A stretch of 64,000 nt of DNA from Conexibacter sp. CPCC 205762 (GTDB lineage: Bacteria; Actinomycetota; Thermoleophilia; Solirubrobacterales; Solirubrobacteraceae), in assembly GCF_030646155.1 (NCBI RefSeq), contig NZ_JAUTDN010000010.1:1-64000 (forward strand), read 5' to 3'. A program made the translations under genes and the position numbers. The notes beneath the pieces were generated by a model that saw nothing but the letters and a program-made list of their open reading frames with translations, was not told where the DNA came from and did not search any database. Positions within the stretch are counted from its first letter, which is position 1. Every line of letters starts with the position of its first letter. Shown piece by piece: positions 57,188-64,000 of this stretch.

Positions 57188-58177
57188 GTGACCGCCGCTG
57201 ACCTCGCCGCCCTCTTCGCGCACGCGCCCGACCCGCTGCTGGTGCTCGACCGCGACGGCCGCGTCGCCGCGCTCGACGCGCGCGTCGAGGAGCTGGCCGC
57301 GGCGCCCGCGCGCGAGCTGCTCGGCCGCCGCTTCGACGAGCTGATCCCGCAGGGCGTGCTCGACCCCGACGCCAGACTGACGCTCAAGCGCGGCGACGGC
57401 AGCGAGTTCCCGGTCGAGTTCTCCGTCCGCATCGTCGACGCGATCGAAGGGGTCGCCGGGCCGGCGCTCGTGCTCGCGCTGCGCGACGTGACGCTGCGGC
57501 GCAGAAGAGCGGCCTCGCTGCGGGAGGAGAGCGAGCGGACCCGCGCCCGCGCGCGGCTGCACGCGGCCGAGGCCGAGCGGGCCCGCTGGGCGCGCGAGCT
57601 GCACGACGAGACGCTGCAGTCGCTCGCCGCCCTGCACGTGCTGCTCGCCTCCGGCGAGCGGGCGCCGTCGCCGGAGCTGATGCGCGAGCGGATCGCGCTC
57701 GCGCAGGGCCAGATCGAGGGCGCGATGGACAACCTGCGCGGGCTGATCAACGACCTGCGCCCGGCCGCGCTCGACGAGCTGGGGCTGGAGGCCTCCGTCC
57801 GCGACCTCGCCGAGCGGGTGCAGACGGTCTACGGGATCGCGATCGAGACGACGGTCGCGCTGCGCGGCAGCGGCGCCGGGCCGCGGCGGCTCGCGCCTGA
57901 GGTCGAGACGACCGCCTACCGGATCGTGCAGGAGTGCCTCTCCAACGCCGCCCGCCACGCGGGCGCGACCAGGATCGCCGTCGAGATCACGCAGCCGGCG
58001 GCGCAGCTGCGCGTGCGCGTGCGCGACGACGGCAGCGGCTTCGACACCGCCGGCGACTCGGCCGGCTACGGCCTGCGCTCGATCCGCGAGCGGGTCGACC
58101 TGCTCGACGGCGAGCTGACGCTGACCAGCGGCGCCGCGCAGGGCACCGAGGTCGTCGCCGACCTGCCGCTCAGCTGA
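57188..58177 (+). CDS. Soluble PAS-domain histidine kinase (HisKA_3)
   Basis: A 329-residue cytoplasmic sensor kinase. A PAS domain (about 8-115, FAHAPDPLLVLDRDGRVAAL) is followed by a short coiled coil and HisKA_3 with the phospho-His in ERARWARELHDETLQSLAAL. The HATPase has N box YRIVQECLSNAARHAGATR, G1 RDDGSGFD and G2 GYGLRSIRERV. No membrane helix is seen, so it senses an internal signal. The start is GTG. It ends eight bases inside the convergent NarL-type regulator gene, its probable partner, next to the polyketide synthase genes. Confidence 0.88.
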   Translation: MTAADLAALFAHAPDPLLVLDRDGRVAALDARVEELAAAPARELLGRRFDELIPQGVLDPDARLTLKRGDGSEFPVEFSVRIVDAIEGVAGPALVLALRDVTLRRRRAASLREESERTRARARLHAAEAERARWARELHDETLQSLAALHVLLASGERAPSPELMRERIALAQGQIEGAMDNLRGLINDLRPAALDELGLEASVRDLAERVQTVYGIAIETTVALRGSGAGPRRLAPEVETTAYRIVQECLSNAARHAGATRIAVEITQPAAQLRVRVRDDGSGFDTAGDSAGYGLRSIRERVDLLDGELTLTSGAAQGTEVVADLPLS

Positions 58178-58832
58178 GGTCGGCCGGCTCGACCAGCCCG
58201 CGCTCGATCGCGTAGTCGACCAGGTCGGAGCGGCGCGAGCGGCCGAGCTTGCGCTGGATCCGCGCACGGTGGGACTCGATCGTCCGCACCGACAGGAACA
58301 GCCGCTCGGCGATCTCCCTGTTCGTCAGCCCGCGCGCGATCAGTCTCAGCACCTCCAGCTCGCGCGCGGTCAGCTCCGGCGCGGCGCCGGCGGCGGCCGC
58401 GGTCGTGGCGGCGAGGCGGGCGCCCAGCTCCGGCTCGAGGTAGGTGCCGCCGCCGGCGACGGTGCGGATCGCCTCCAGCAGGCAGCGGCCGGCCGCCTCC
58501 TTCGGCACGTAGCCGGTCGCGCCCAGCCGCAGCGCCTCGCCGGCGTAGGAGGGGTCGCGCTGGGCCGTCAGCACGACGACGGCGGTGCCGGGGCAGTCGG
58601 CTCGCAGGCGCGGGATCGCCGGCAGGCTCGCCTCGCCCGGCATGTGCAGGTCGAGCACGAGCACGTCGGGCCGCTGCGAACGGACGGCGGCGTCGGCGGC
58701 GGTCATGTCGCCGGCCTCGGCGACGACGGCGATCTGCGAATCGGACTCCAGCAGCAGGCGCAGGCCGCTGCGCACGACCGCGTGGTCGTCGGCCAATACC
58801 ACGGTCAAAGGGCTTTGACTTGGGAGTTCCAC
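58170..58832 (-). CDS. NarL/LuxR-type response regulator
   Basis: A 220-residue regulator. The receiver has VVLADDHAVVRSGLRLLLES, phospho-Asp in DVLVLDLHMPGEASLP, Thr in VVLTAQRD and Lys in GYVPKEAAG. The LuxR domain reads LTARELEVLRLIARGLTNRE and RTIESHRARIQRKLGRSRRS. I chose the GTG giving MELPSQSPLTVVLADDH. The frame is open upstream but without family similarity. It is divergent from the type III polyketide synthase gene, with an inverted repeat between them that it may bind. Confidence 0.88.
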   Translation of the reverse strand: MELPSQSPLTVVLADDHAVVRSGLRLLLESDSQIAVVAEAGDMTAADAAVRSQRPDVLVLDLHMPGEASLPAIPRLRADCPGTAVVVLTAQRDPSYAGEALRLGATGYVPKEAAGRCLLEAIRTVAGGGTYLEPELGARLAATTAAAAGAAPELTARELEVLRLIARGLTNREIAERLFLSVRTIESHRARIQRKLGRSRRSDLVDYAIERGLVEPADLS

Positions 58833-58892
58833 GTCGGCGATCGTCAGGACGATACGCCAGCGGGAACTCCCGGATGCCCGGCGGCCACCGCG

Positions 58893-58913
58893 GTTCCGTA
58901 GTCCGTACGGAAC
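58893..58913. promoter_or_regulatory. Inverted repeat between the NarL regulator and polyketide synthase genes
   Basis: GTTCCGTA pairs perfectly with TACGGAAC across GTCCG. It lies 60 bases before the regulator start and 88 before the synthase start, a suitable position for a NarL-type activator of both. Confidence 0.5.
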
Positions 58914-59001
58914 GCGCTTGCGTAGCCGCGACCCACCGCAGATCTGCGGCCTGCCCCGTCTTGTGAGGCGTCGCACCGAAGACCAGACTCGGGGCCCGAC
59001 C

Positions 59002-60126
59002 ATGACTTCCGGATCCCCCACTCTCGCCCCGCCGCCGCAGTCGCCGCGGAGCGCGCCGCCGCTGCCCTTCCTCGCCGGCCTCGCGACCGCCGCGCCGGCC
59101 CAGACGCTCGACCAGCGGCAGATGCTGGAGCTGCTCGGCCTCGCCGGCGACGACTTCGCCGAGGCGATCTTCGCCCGCTGCGGCGTCACCCGCCGCCACC
59201 TCGACCTGACGCCGGAGCTGGTCTCGCAGACGCTGCAGGCGCGCTCGCCGCAGACCGAGCGGCGGACGCAGGAGCTGGCCGAGCAGGCGATCGCGCAGCT
59301 CGACTTCGATCCGGCCGAGATCGGCGTCGTCGTCTCCGCCAGCCTCTGCACGCTCGGCACGCCGTCGCTCGCGCACCGGCTGGTCGACAGCCTCGGCCTC
59401 GCCAGCGACGTCGACAAGTACCACGTCGTCGGCGTCGGCTGCGCGAGCGCGGTGCCGCTGCTGCGGCTGGCGGCGCAGGCGCTGCGCGAGCGGCCCGGCC
59501 AGCGCGCGCTGGTCGTCGCGGCCGAGTGGATGTCGGGGATCCTGACGCCGGTCGGCGCGGACGATCCGAAGGTCAAGACGATCGGCTCGTCGCTGTTCGG
59601 CGACGGCGCGGCCGCGGCGCTGCTGGCGCTGGACGAGCTGCCGGGGACGGCGGGAGAGAGCGTGGGCGCGCCGGGCGTGGGGCCCGGCGCGCTCCCGCGC
59701 ATCCTCGCCAGCGCCGTCCACCAGCTGCCCGGCACGCTCGCCGACGTGCGCTCGGAGATGAACGCGCTCGACAGCCAGGTGCAGATGAGCAAGGCGCTGC
59801 CGCTCTACGCGCGCGACCGGCTCGCCGGCCTGATCGACGCCTTCCTCGCCCGCCACGGGCTCGACCGCGCCGCGATCGACCACTGGCCGGTCCACCCCGG
59901 CGGGCGCGGGATCCTCGACGGCATCAAGGCCGGCGTCGGCCTGAGCGACGACGACGTCGCGGCGAGCGCCGCGGTGCTGGCCGAGCACGGCAACGTCGGC
60001 ACGCCGTCGGCCTTCTTCGTGCTGAACGAGCTGACGCAGCGCAGCGCGCAGCGCCCTGGCGAATACGGGCTGATGGCGACGATCGGGCCCGGGGTGACGG
60101 TCGGCCTGGCGCTGCTCCAATGGTGA
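59002..60126 (+). CDS. Type III polyketide synthase
   Basis: A 374-residue enzyme of the chalcone/stilbene synthase fold that condenses malonyl-CoA units on a starter CoA. The catalytic triad is present: Cys147 in VVGVGCASAVPLL, His298 in HWPVHPGGRGIL and Asn331 in EHGNVGTPSAFFVL. A Pro-rich lead of about 20 residues precedes it. The starter and product cannot be told. Bacterial relatives make alkylresorcinols, pyrones or tetrahydroxynaphthalene. A sulfotransferase gene follows after 16 bases, so the product may be sulfated. Confidence 0.88.
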   Translation: MTSGSPTLAPPPQSPRSAPPLPFLAGLATAAPAQTLDQRQMLELLGLAGDDFAEAIFARCGVTRRHLDLTPELVSQTLQARSPQTERRTQELAEQAIAQLDFDPAEIGVVVSASLCTLGTPSLAHRLVDSLGLASDVDKYHVVGVGCASAVPLLRLAAQALRERPGQRALVVAAEWMSGILTPVGADDPKVKTIGSSLFGDGAAAALLALDELPGTAGESVGAPGVGPGALPRILASAVHQLPGTLADVRSEMNALDSQVQMSKALPLYARDRLAGLIDAFLARHGLDRAAIDHWPVHPGGRGILDGIKAGVGLSDDDVAASAAVLAEHGNVGTPSAFFVLNELTQRSAQRPGEYGLMATIGPGVTVGLALLQW

Positions 60127-60142
60127 ACCGAGGAGAGAACGC

Positions 60143-60793
60143 ATGAAGGTGATCGGAGCCGGCTACGGCCGGACGGGGACGATGTCCCAGAAGGGCGCGC
60201 TGGAGCAGCTCGGCTTCGGCCCCTGCCTGCACATGATCGACGTGCTGCGCGACCCGTCGCTGGCGGCGCCGTGGAAGGCGGCCGCGGCCGGCGAACGGGT
60301 CGACTGGGTCGCCGCGCTCGACGGCTGGGGCTCGACGATCGACTGGCCCGCCTGCGCCTTCTGGGAGCAGCACATGGAGGCGTTCCCGGACGCGAAGGTG
60401 CTGCTGAGCGTGCGCGACAAGGAGGCCTGGCACCGCTCCTGCCTGACGACGATCTACGAGGCGAAGGAGATGGCGGGCCGCGGCGAGCTGGCCGGCAACA
60501 CCGAGAACGCGCCGGCCGGCGTCGTGCTGGAGATGATCAACGGGATCATCTGGGACGGCACCTTCCACGGCAGATTCCTCGACAAGCAGTACGCGTTCGA
60601 GGTCTTCGACCGCCACGTCGCCGAGGTCAAGGCGAAGGTCCCGGCCGACCGCCTGGTCGTCTTCGAGGTCAGCGACGGGTGGGGACCGCTCTGCGAGGGG
60701 CTCGGCGTCGCCGTGCCGGACGAGCCGTTCCCGCACCTCAACGACACCGCCGCCTTCCGCCAGATGCTGGGGATGCAGCCGGTCTCGGTCTAG
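60143..60793 (+). CDS. PAPS-dependent sulfotransferase family protein
   Basis: A 216-residue protein of the Sulfotransfer_4 type. The 5'-phosphosulfate loop is near the start (VIGAGYGRTGTMSQKGALEQ), followed by GFGPCLHMIDVLRDPSLAAP. The 3'-phosphate motif is PDAKVLLSVRDKEAWHRSC. VFEVSDGWGPLCEGLGV is the common C-terminal motif. AGGAGAG precedes the ATG at good spacing. It would move a sulfo group from PAPS to a hydroxyl, with the polyketide of the gene just upstream as the obvious candidate acceptor. Confidence 0.85.
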   Translation: MKVIGAGYGRTGTMSQKGALEQLGFGPCLHMIDVLRDPSLAAPWKAAAAGERVDWVAALDGWGSTIDWPACAFWEQHMEAFPDAKVLLSVRDKEAWHRSCLTTIYEAKEMAGRGELAGNTENAPAGVVLEMINGIIWDGTFHGRFLDKQYAFEVFDRHVAEVKAKVPADRLVVFEVSDGWGPLCEGLGVAVPDEPFPHLNDTAAFRQMLGMQPVSV

Positions 60794-60817
60794 CCGCACG
60801 GGGCACACTGGGGAGCG

Positions 60818-62494
60818 ATGCAGTCGCTCCCCATCGCCGCCGCCGCTGCTGACGGCGGCTCGCTCGACCTCGTCCTGCTGGGCGTGCTGGCGGGCGTGAC
60901 GGCGCTGCTGGTGCTGGCGTACCACAGCCGGGTCCCGTACCCGATCCTGCTCGTCGTCGGCGGCGGCGCGCTCGCGTTCGTGCCGGGCCTGCCGGACGTC
61001 GACCTCGATCCCGACCTCGTGCTGGTCGTGATCCTGCCGCCGCTGCTGTACTCGGCGGCCTTCTTCTCCTCGCTGCGCGACCTGCGCGCCGAGCTGGCGC
61101 CGATCGGCCTGCTGGCGGTCGGCCTGGTCGTCGTCACGACGCTCGCCGTCGGCCTCGTCGCGCACGCCTTCGTCAACGACCTGTCGTGGGCGGCGGCGTT
61201 CACGCTCGGCGCGGTGCTGTCGCCGACCGACCCCGTCGCCGCGACCGCGATCGCCGCCCGCGCCGGCGCCCCGCGGCGCTTCGTCACGGTCGTCGAGGGC
61301 GAGTCGCTGCTGAACGACTCCTCGGCGCTGATCCTCTACAAGGCGGCGGTCGCGGCGGTCCTGACCGGCTCCTTCTCACTGCTCGGCTCCGGCGTCGACT
61401 TCGTCGTCGGCGCCGCCGCCGGGATCGCGATCGGGATCCTCGTCGGCGCGATCGTCGCACGCGTGCGCAGCGTCGTCGACGACCCGCCGACCGAGATCAC
61501 GATCTCGCTGATGACGCCGTACTTCGCCTACCTGCCGGCCGAGGCGCTCGGCGTCAGCGCCGTGCTCGCGGCGGTCACCGCCGGGATCTGGCTCGGCTGG
61601 CGCTCGCCGCAGCTGATCACGCCGCAGGTGCGGATCCAGTCGTTCTCGGTCTGGGAGATCCTCACGTTCGTGCTGAACGCGGCGCTGTTCGTGCTCGTCG
61701 GCCTGCAGCTGCCGCAGATCGTCGAGACGATCGCCGACCAGTACCCGGTCAGCGACCTCGTCTGGTGGAGCGCGCTGACGGTCGCGACGGTCGTCGCCAC
61801 CCGCTTCGTCTGGGTCTTCGCGACCGCCTACCTGCCGCGGCTGATCTCGCGCCACTCGCGCTGGAACCCGCCCGGCTACAGCCTGCCGCTCGTCGCGCTG
61901 ACGGCGTGGACGGGGATGCGCGGGGCGGTCTCGCTGGCGGCCGCGCTCGCGATCCCGCTGACGGTCGAGGGCGGCGCGCCGTTCCCCGACCGCGACCTGA
62001 TCGTCTTCCTCGTCTACACGACGATCTTCACGACGATCGTCGTCCAGGGCCTGTCGCTGGCGCCGCTGCTGCGCTGGAGCGGGGTCGAGGACGACGGCAG
62101 GCTCGACCGGCTGGAGGCGAAGGCGCGGATCAAGGCGGCCAAGAGCGCGATCGCGCGGATCGACGAGCTGGCCGGCGAGGAGTGGGTGCGCGAGGACAGC
62201 GCCGACCGCCTCCGCTCCTCCTACGAGTTCCGCATCCGCCGCTTCCGCTCGCACCTCGACGACGCGGCCGACGACGGCCCCGAGCAGCGCTCGCGCGCCT
62301 ACCAGGTGCTGCGCCGGCAGGTGCTCGAGGCCGAGCGCGCGGAGGTGATCCGGCTGCGCGACGAGGGCGTCATCAACGACGAGGTGCTGCGGCGGATCCA
62401 GCGCGACCTCGACTTCGAGGACGCCCGCCTCGACGTCGAGGCCGGCAGCCCGCTGGAGCTGGTGCCGGCCGCGCCGCGCGAAGACGACGACTAG
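60818..62494 (+). CDS. CPA1-family Na+/H+ antiporter (NhaP-like)
   Basis: A 558-residue inner-membrane exchanger with about 12 helices (first near 17-36). The ion-binding region is VLSPTDPVAATAIAARAGAP and GESLLNDSSALILYKAAVAA, with the Asn-Asp pair of electroneutral antiporters. LTAWTGMRGAVSLAAALAIP is another signature. A long charged cytoplasmic tail (about 425-558) is rich in Arg, Glu and Asp and probably regulatory. It would help control internal pH and sodium. The start is ATG shortly after the sulfotransferase stop. Confidence 0.88.
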   Translation: MQSLPIAAAAADGGSLDLVLLGVLAGVTALLVLAYHSRVPYPILLVVGGGALAFVPGLPDVDLDPDLVLVVILPPLLYSAAFFSSLRDLRAELAPIGLLAVGLVVVTTLAVGLVAHAFVNDLSWAAAFTLGAVLSPTDPVAATAIAARAGAPRRFVTVVEGESLLNDSSALILYKAAVAAVLTGSFSLLGSGVDFVVGAAAGIAIGILVGAIVARVRSVVDDPPTEITISLMTPYFAYLPAEALGVSAVLAAVTAGIWLGWRSPQLITPQVRIQSFSVWEILTFVLNAALFVLVGLQLPQIVETIADQYPVSDLVWWSALTVATVVATRFVWVFATAYLPRLISRHSRWNPPGYSLPLVALTAWTGMRGAVSLAAALAIPLTVEGGAPFPDRDLIVFLVYTTIFTTIVVQGLSLAPLLRWSGVEDDGRLDRLEAKARIKAAKSAIARIDELAGEEWVREDSADRLRSSYEFRIRRFRSHLDDAADDGPEQRSRAYQVLRRQVLEAERAEVIRLRDEGVINDEVLRRIQRDLDFEDARLDVEAGSPLELVPAAPREDDD

Positions 62495-63153
62495 GGCGCC
62501 GCGTCCCAGGCGGCGAGCAGCCTTCTCGTGTCGATCGGCTCGCCGCCGCTGTACCAGCCGGGGGCGGTCCACAGCTCGAAGTGGAGATGGCAGCCGTCGG
62601 CGTTGCCGCTGTCGCCGACGTGGCCGATCGGCTGGCCGTCGGCGACCTTGTCGCCCGCTCTGAAGCGCGCCGGCTCGGCCATGTGCATGTAGATGTAGTC
62701 GCGCTTGTCGCGGCCGGTGATGACGAGGTAGTTGCCGCCCGCGCCCTCGCTCGCGACGTACTTGACGACGCCGCCGAGCGCGGCGACGAGCGGCGTGCCG
62801 CAGTCGGCGAACATGTCCTGCCCGCGGTGGCCGCGGCCGCCGCCGAAGTCGTTCGTCTCGTAGCGGCCGCGGTCGTGCTTGCCGCGGATCGGGAAGACGT
62901 GCGGGTCGCTCCGCTCCTGCCGCTCGCGCAGCGCCCGCAGCGATGCGACGCGCGCGACCTCGGCGCGGATCGCCGCCGGGCCGGGACCGGCGAGCGCGAC
63001 CGTCGCGACCGGGCGCGCCTGCGCGTGCGCCGTCGCGGGATGCTGGTCGCGCCCGGCGACGAGCAGCGCCGCGACGCCGGCGAGGACGCCGGCGAGCGCG
63101 AGCAGCGCCGCGGCGCGACGGCCGCGGGGATGGCGGCGACGAGGGGCGGGCAC
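62491..63153 (-). CDS. M23-family (LytM-type) peptidase, exported
   Basis: A 220-residue protein with a basic start and one hydrophobic anchor (about 14-33, AALLALAGVLAGVAALLVAG). The LytM domain (about 85-215) has zinc ligands in GHRGQDMFADCG (HxxxD) and DGCHLHFELW (HxH), so it should be an active endopeptidase cutting peptidoglycan cross-bridges. AGDKVADGQPIGHVGDSGNA is also typical. Its stop overlaps the antiporter's stop by four bases on the opposite strand. The start is ATG. Confidence 0.88.
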   Translation of the reverse strand: MPAPRRRHPRGRRAAALLALAGVLAGVAALLVAGRDQHPATAHAQARPVATVALAGPGPAAIRAEVARVASLRALRERQERSDPHVFPIRGKHDRGRYETNDFGGGRGHRGQDMFADCGTPLVAALGGVVKYVASEGAGGNYLVITGRDKRDYIYMHMAEPARFRAGDKVADGQPIGHVGDSGNADGCHLHFELWTAPGWYSGGEPIDTRRLLAAWDAAP

Positions 63154-63166
63154 CGGGCGCGGCGCC

Positions 63167-63478
63167 TCAGCCGTCGGCCAGCCGGCGTTCGACGGAGGCG
63201 ACCTTGTCGGCCAGCGTCTGCGCGGGCTTGTCGCGCCGCTCGTCGAGCTTGAGGACCGTGTAGACGCGCGGGATGCCCTGCTCGAACGGGACCGCGTGCA
63301 GCTCGCCGACGACGGCGAGGATGTCGGCGGTCGAGCCCTCCAGCGAGGTGCCCATCGCGTGCATCGCGTATCTCACGCGGTCCTGCTCGGCGAGCTTGCG
63401 CTGGACGGCGGCGATGTACTCGCTCGCGCTCGCGTCGGCGCGGCCGAGCGCGAGGATCGTCAGGTCGGCGGTGGCCAT
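63167..63478 (-). CDS. MTH1187/YkoF-like (thiamine-binding, DUF77) protein
   Basis: A 103-residue ferredoxin-fold protein of the MTH1187 family. Recognisable parts are DLTILALGRADASASEYIAA, the substrate region YAMHAMGTSLEGSTADILAV and the later PRVYTVLKLDERRDKPAQTL. Relatives bind thiamine or related pyrimidines, but the function is not proven for most. It lies 13 bases upstream of the M23 peptidase gene on the same strand and may be co-transcribed. No export signal is seen. Confidence 0.8.
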   Translation of the reverse strand: MATADLTILALGRADASASEYIAAVQRKLAEQDRVRYAMHAMGTSLEGSTADILAVVGELHAVPFEQGIPRVYTVLKLDERRDKPAQTLADKVASVERRLADG

Positions 63479-63583
63479 GCGCGCAAGCCTAGCGGCGGCC
63501 GCGGCAGCGCTCGCGGGCGTGGCGCGGCGCCCGTCCGATGTGTCTCACCCGTGAAGGATGACGATCTCTGACCCCTGCCGGGG

Positions 63584-63598
63584 TAGGCTCGCCCCGTG
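63584..63598 (+). promoter_or_regulatory. -10 element for a leaderless phosphoketolase transcript
   Basis: TAGGCT (63584-63589) lies exactly six bases before the GTG, so transcription would start at the initiation codon. No ribosome binding site is present. Confidence 0.4.
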
Positions 63599-64000
63599 GA
63601 CGACCAAGAGCTCGACGGCCTCGTCGCCTGGTGGGAGACGGCGAACTACCTGACCGTCGCCCAGATCTACCTGCGCGCCAACCCACTGCTGCGCGAGCCG
63701 CTCAGAGCGGAGCACGTCAAGCCCCGCCTGCTCGGCCATTGGGGCACCTCGCCCGCGTTGAACCTGGTCTACGCCCAGCTCAACCGGCTGATCCGCCGCA
63801 CCGGCGCGCCGGTGCTGAACATCACCGGCCCCGGTCACGGCGGTCCCGCGATCGTCGCCAACGCCTATCTCGAGGGCAGCTGGTCGGAGGTCTATCCCGA
63901 CGTCGGCCGCGACGAGGACGGCCTGCTGCGGCTGGTGCGCCAGTTCTCGACCCCGGGCGGGATCCCCAGCCACGTCAGCGTCCCCGTCCCCGGCTCGATC
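63596..64000 (+). CDS. xfp: Phosphoketolase (xylulose-5-P/fructose-6-P), N-terminal part
   Basis: The first 135 codons of a phosphoketolase run off the right edge. The sequence LDGLVAWWETANYLTVAQIY, LLREPLRAEHVKPRLLGHWG (HWG with active-site His) and LNITGPGHGGPAIVANAYLE is nearly diagnostic of the family. The enzyme cleaves xylulose-5-phosphate or fructose-6-phosphate with phosphate to acetyl phosphate, using ThDP. The GTG start fits family length, and a leaderless transcript is likely. Confidence 0.92.
   Translation, partial: MDDQELDGLVAWWETANYLTVAQIYLRANPLLREPLRAEHVKPRLLGHWGTSPALNLVYAQLNRLIRRTGAPVLNITGPGHGGPAIVANAYLEGSWSEVYPDVGRDEDGLLRLVRQFSTPGGIPSHVSVPVPGSI

Noticed and set aside
1-64000. 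tRNA, rRNA or riboswitch genes
   Set aside because: Reading by eye found no cloverleaf, rRNA core or known riboswitch consensus. A covariance-model search would be needed to exclude small RNAs.

Overview
The window is very GC-rich chromosomal DNA from an actinobacterium. About sixty genes are packed tightly on both strands. Gene content (HtaA-type heme protein, secreted repeat and RTX proteins, two-component systems of the NarL/LuxR type, 4-bp stop/start overlaps) and protein style point to the Thermoleophilia, order Solirubrobacterales, with Conexibacter as my best guess. That placement is inference. I see no tRNA, rRNA, CRISPR array, transposase or integrase.

Layout. 1-4.2 kb: secreted proteins, including an HtaA heme-binding protein with a palindromic promoter, then a thioesterase and a YciI-like protein. 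4.5-8.5 kb: a small hypothetical gene, a frameshifted amidohydrolase remnant and the sulfate ABC operon cysP-cysT-cysW-cysA. 8.7-12.1 kb: a GH3 enzyme, a UspA-like protein and a stand-alone AAA ATPase behind an inverted repeat. 12.1-16.8 kb: two D-Ala-D-Ala-ligase-like genes facing an alpha/beta hydrolase and a membrane-anchored Mur-ligase-like gene. 16.9-20.3 kb: MscS channel, a second ATPase (with a nuclease-like C-terminus) behind nested palindromes, and a secreted protein. 20.3-25.6 kb: amino-acid permease and an ECF sigma/anti-sigma-like/partner operon. 25.6-38 kb: a long minus-strand run of two alpha-L-rhamnosidase-like enzymes, a PuuD-type hydrolase, an AsnO-like amidotransferase, a circularly permuted ATP-grasp ligase, a ThDP enzyme and a cyclase-family protein.

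38-45.9 kb: SixA phosphatase, CHASE3-GGDEF diguanylate cyclase, a protein with two fused GDPD domains, a reductase-patatin lipid pair and an HxlR regulator with an FMN reductase. 45.9-51.1 kb: a NarL-type regulator, an unusual double histidine kinase, an RTX-PASTA protein and a membrane protein. 51.3-57.1 kb: zwf, TetR and DeoR regulators, a CapA-like protein, a MazF-type toxin-antitoxin pair and an aldo/keto reductase. 57.2-64 kb: a PAS histidine kinase and NarL regulator beside a type III polyketide synthase and a sulfotransferase, then a Na+/H+ antiporter, an M23 peptidase, an MTH1187-family protein and the start of a phosphoketolase.

How the genes work together. Sulfate import (cysPTWA) could supply sulfur for the sulfotransferase beside the type III PKS. 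The ligase/hydrolase/Mur-ligase group and the PuuD/AsnO/ATP-grasp group each look like self-contained peptide- or amide-bond-making modules without an obvious characterised counterpart. zwf and phosphoketolase mark central sugar metabolism. Several regulators (HxlR, toxin-antitoxin, both ATPases, HtaA) have palindromes placed over a plausible promoter, which suggests autoregulation.
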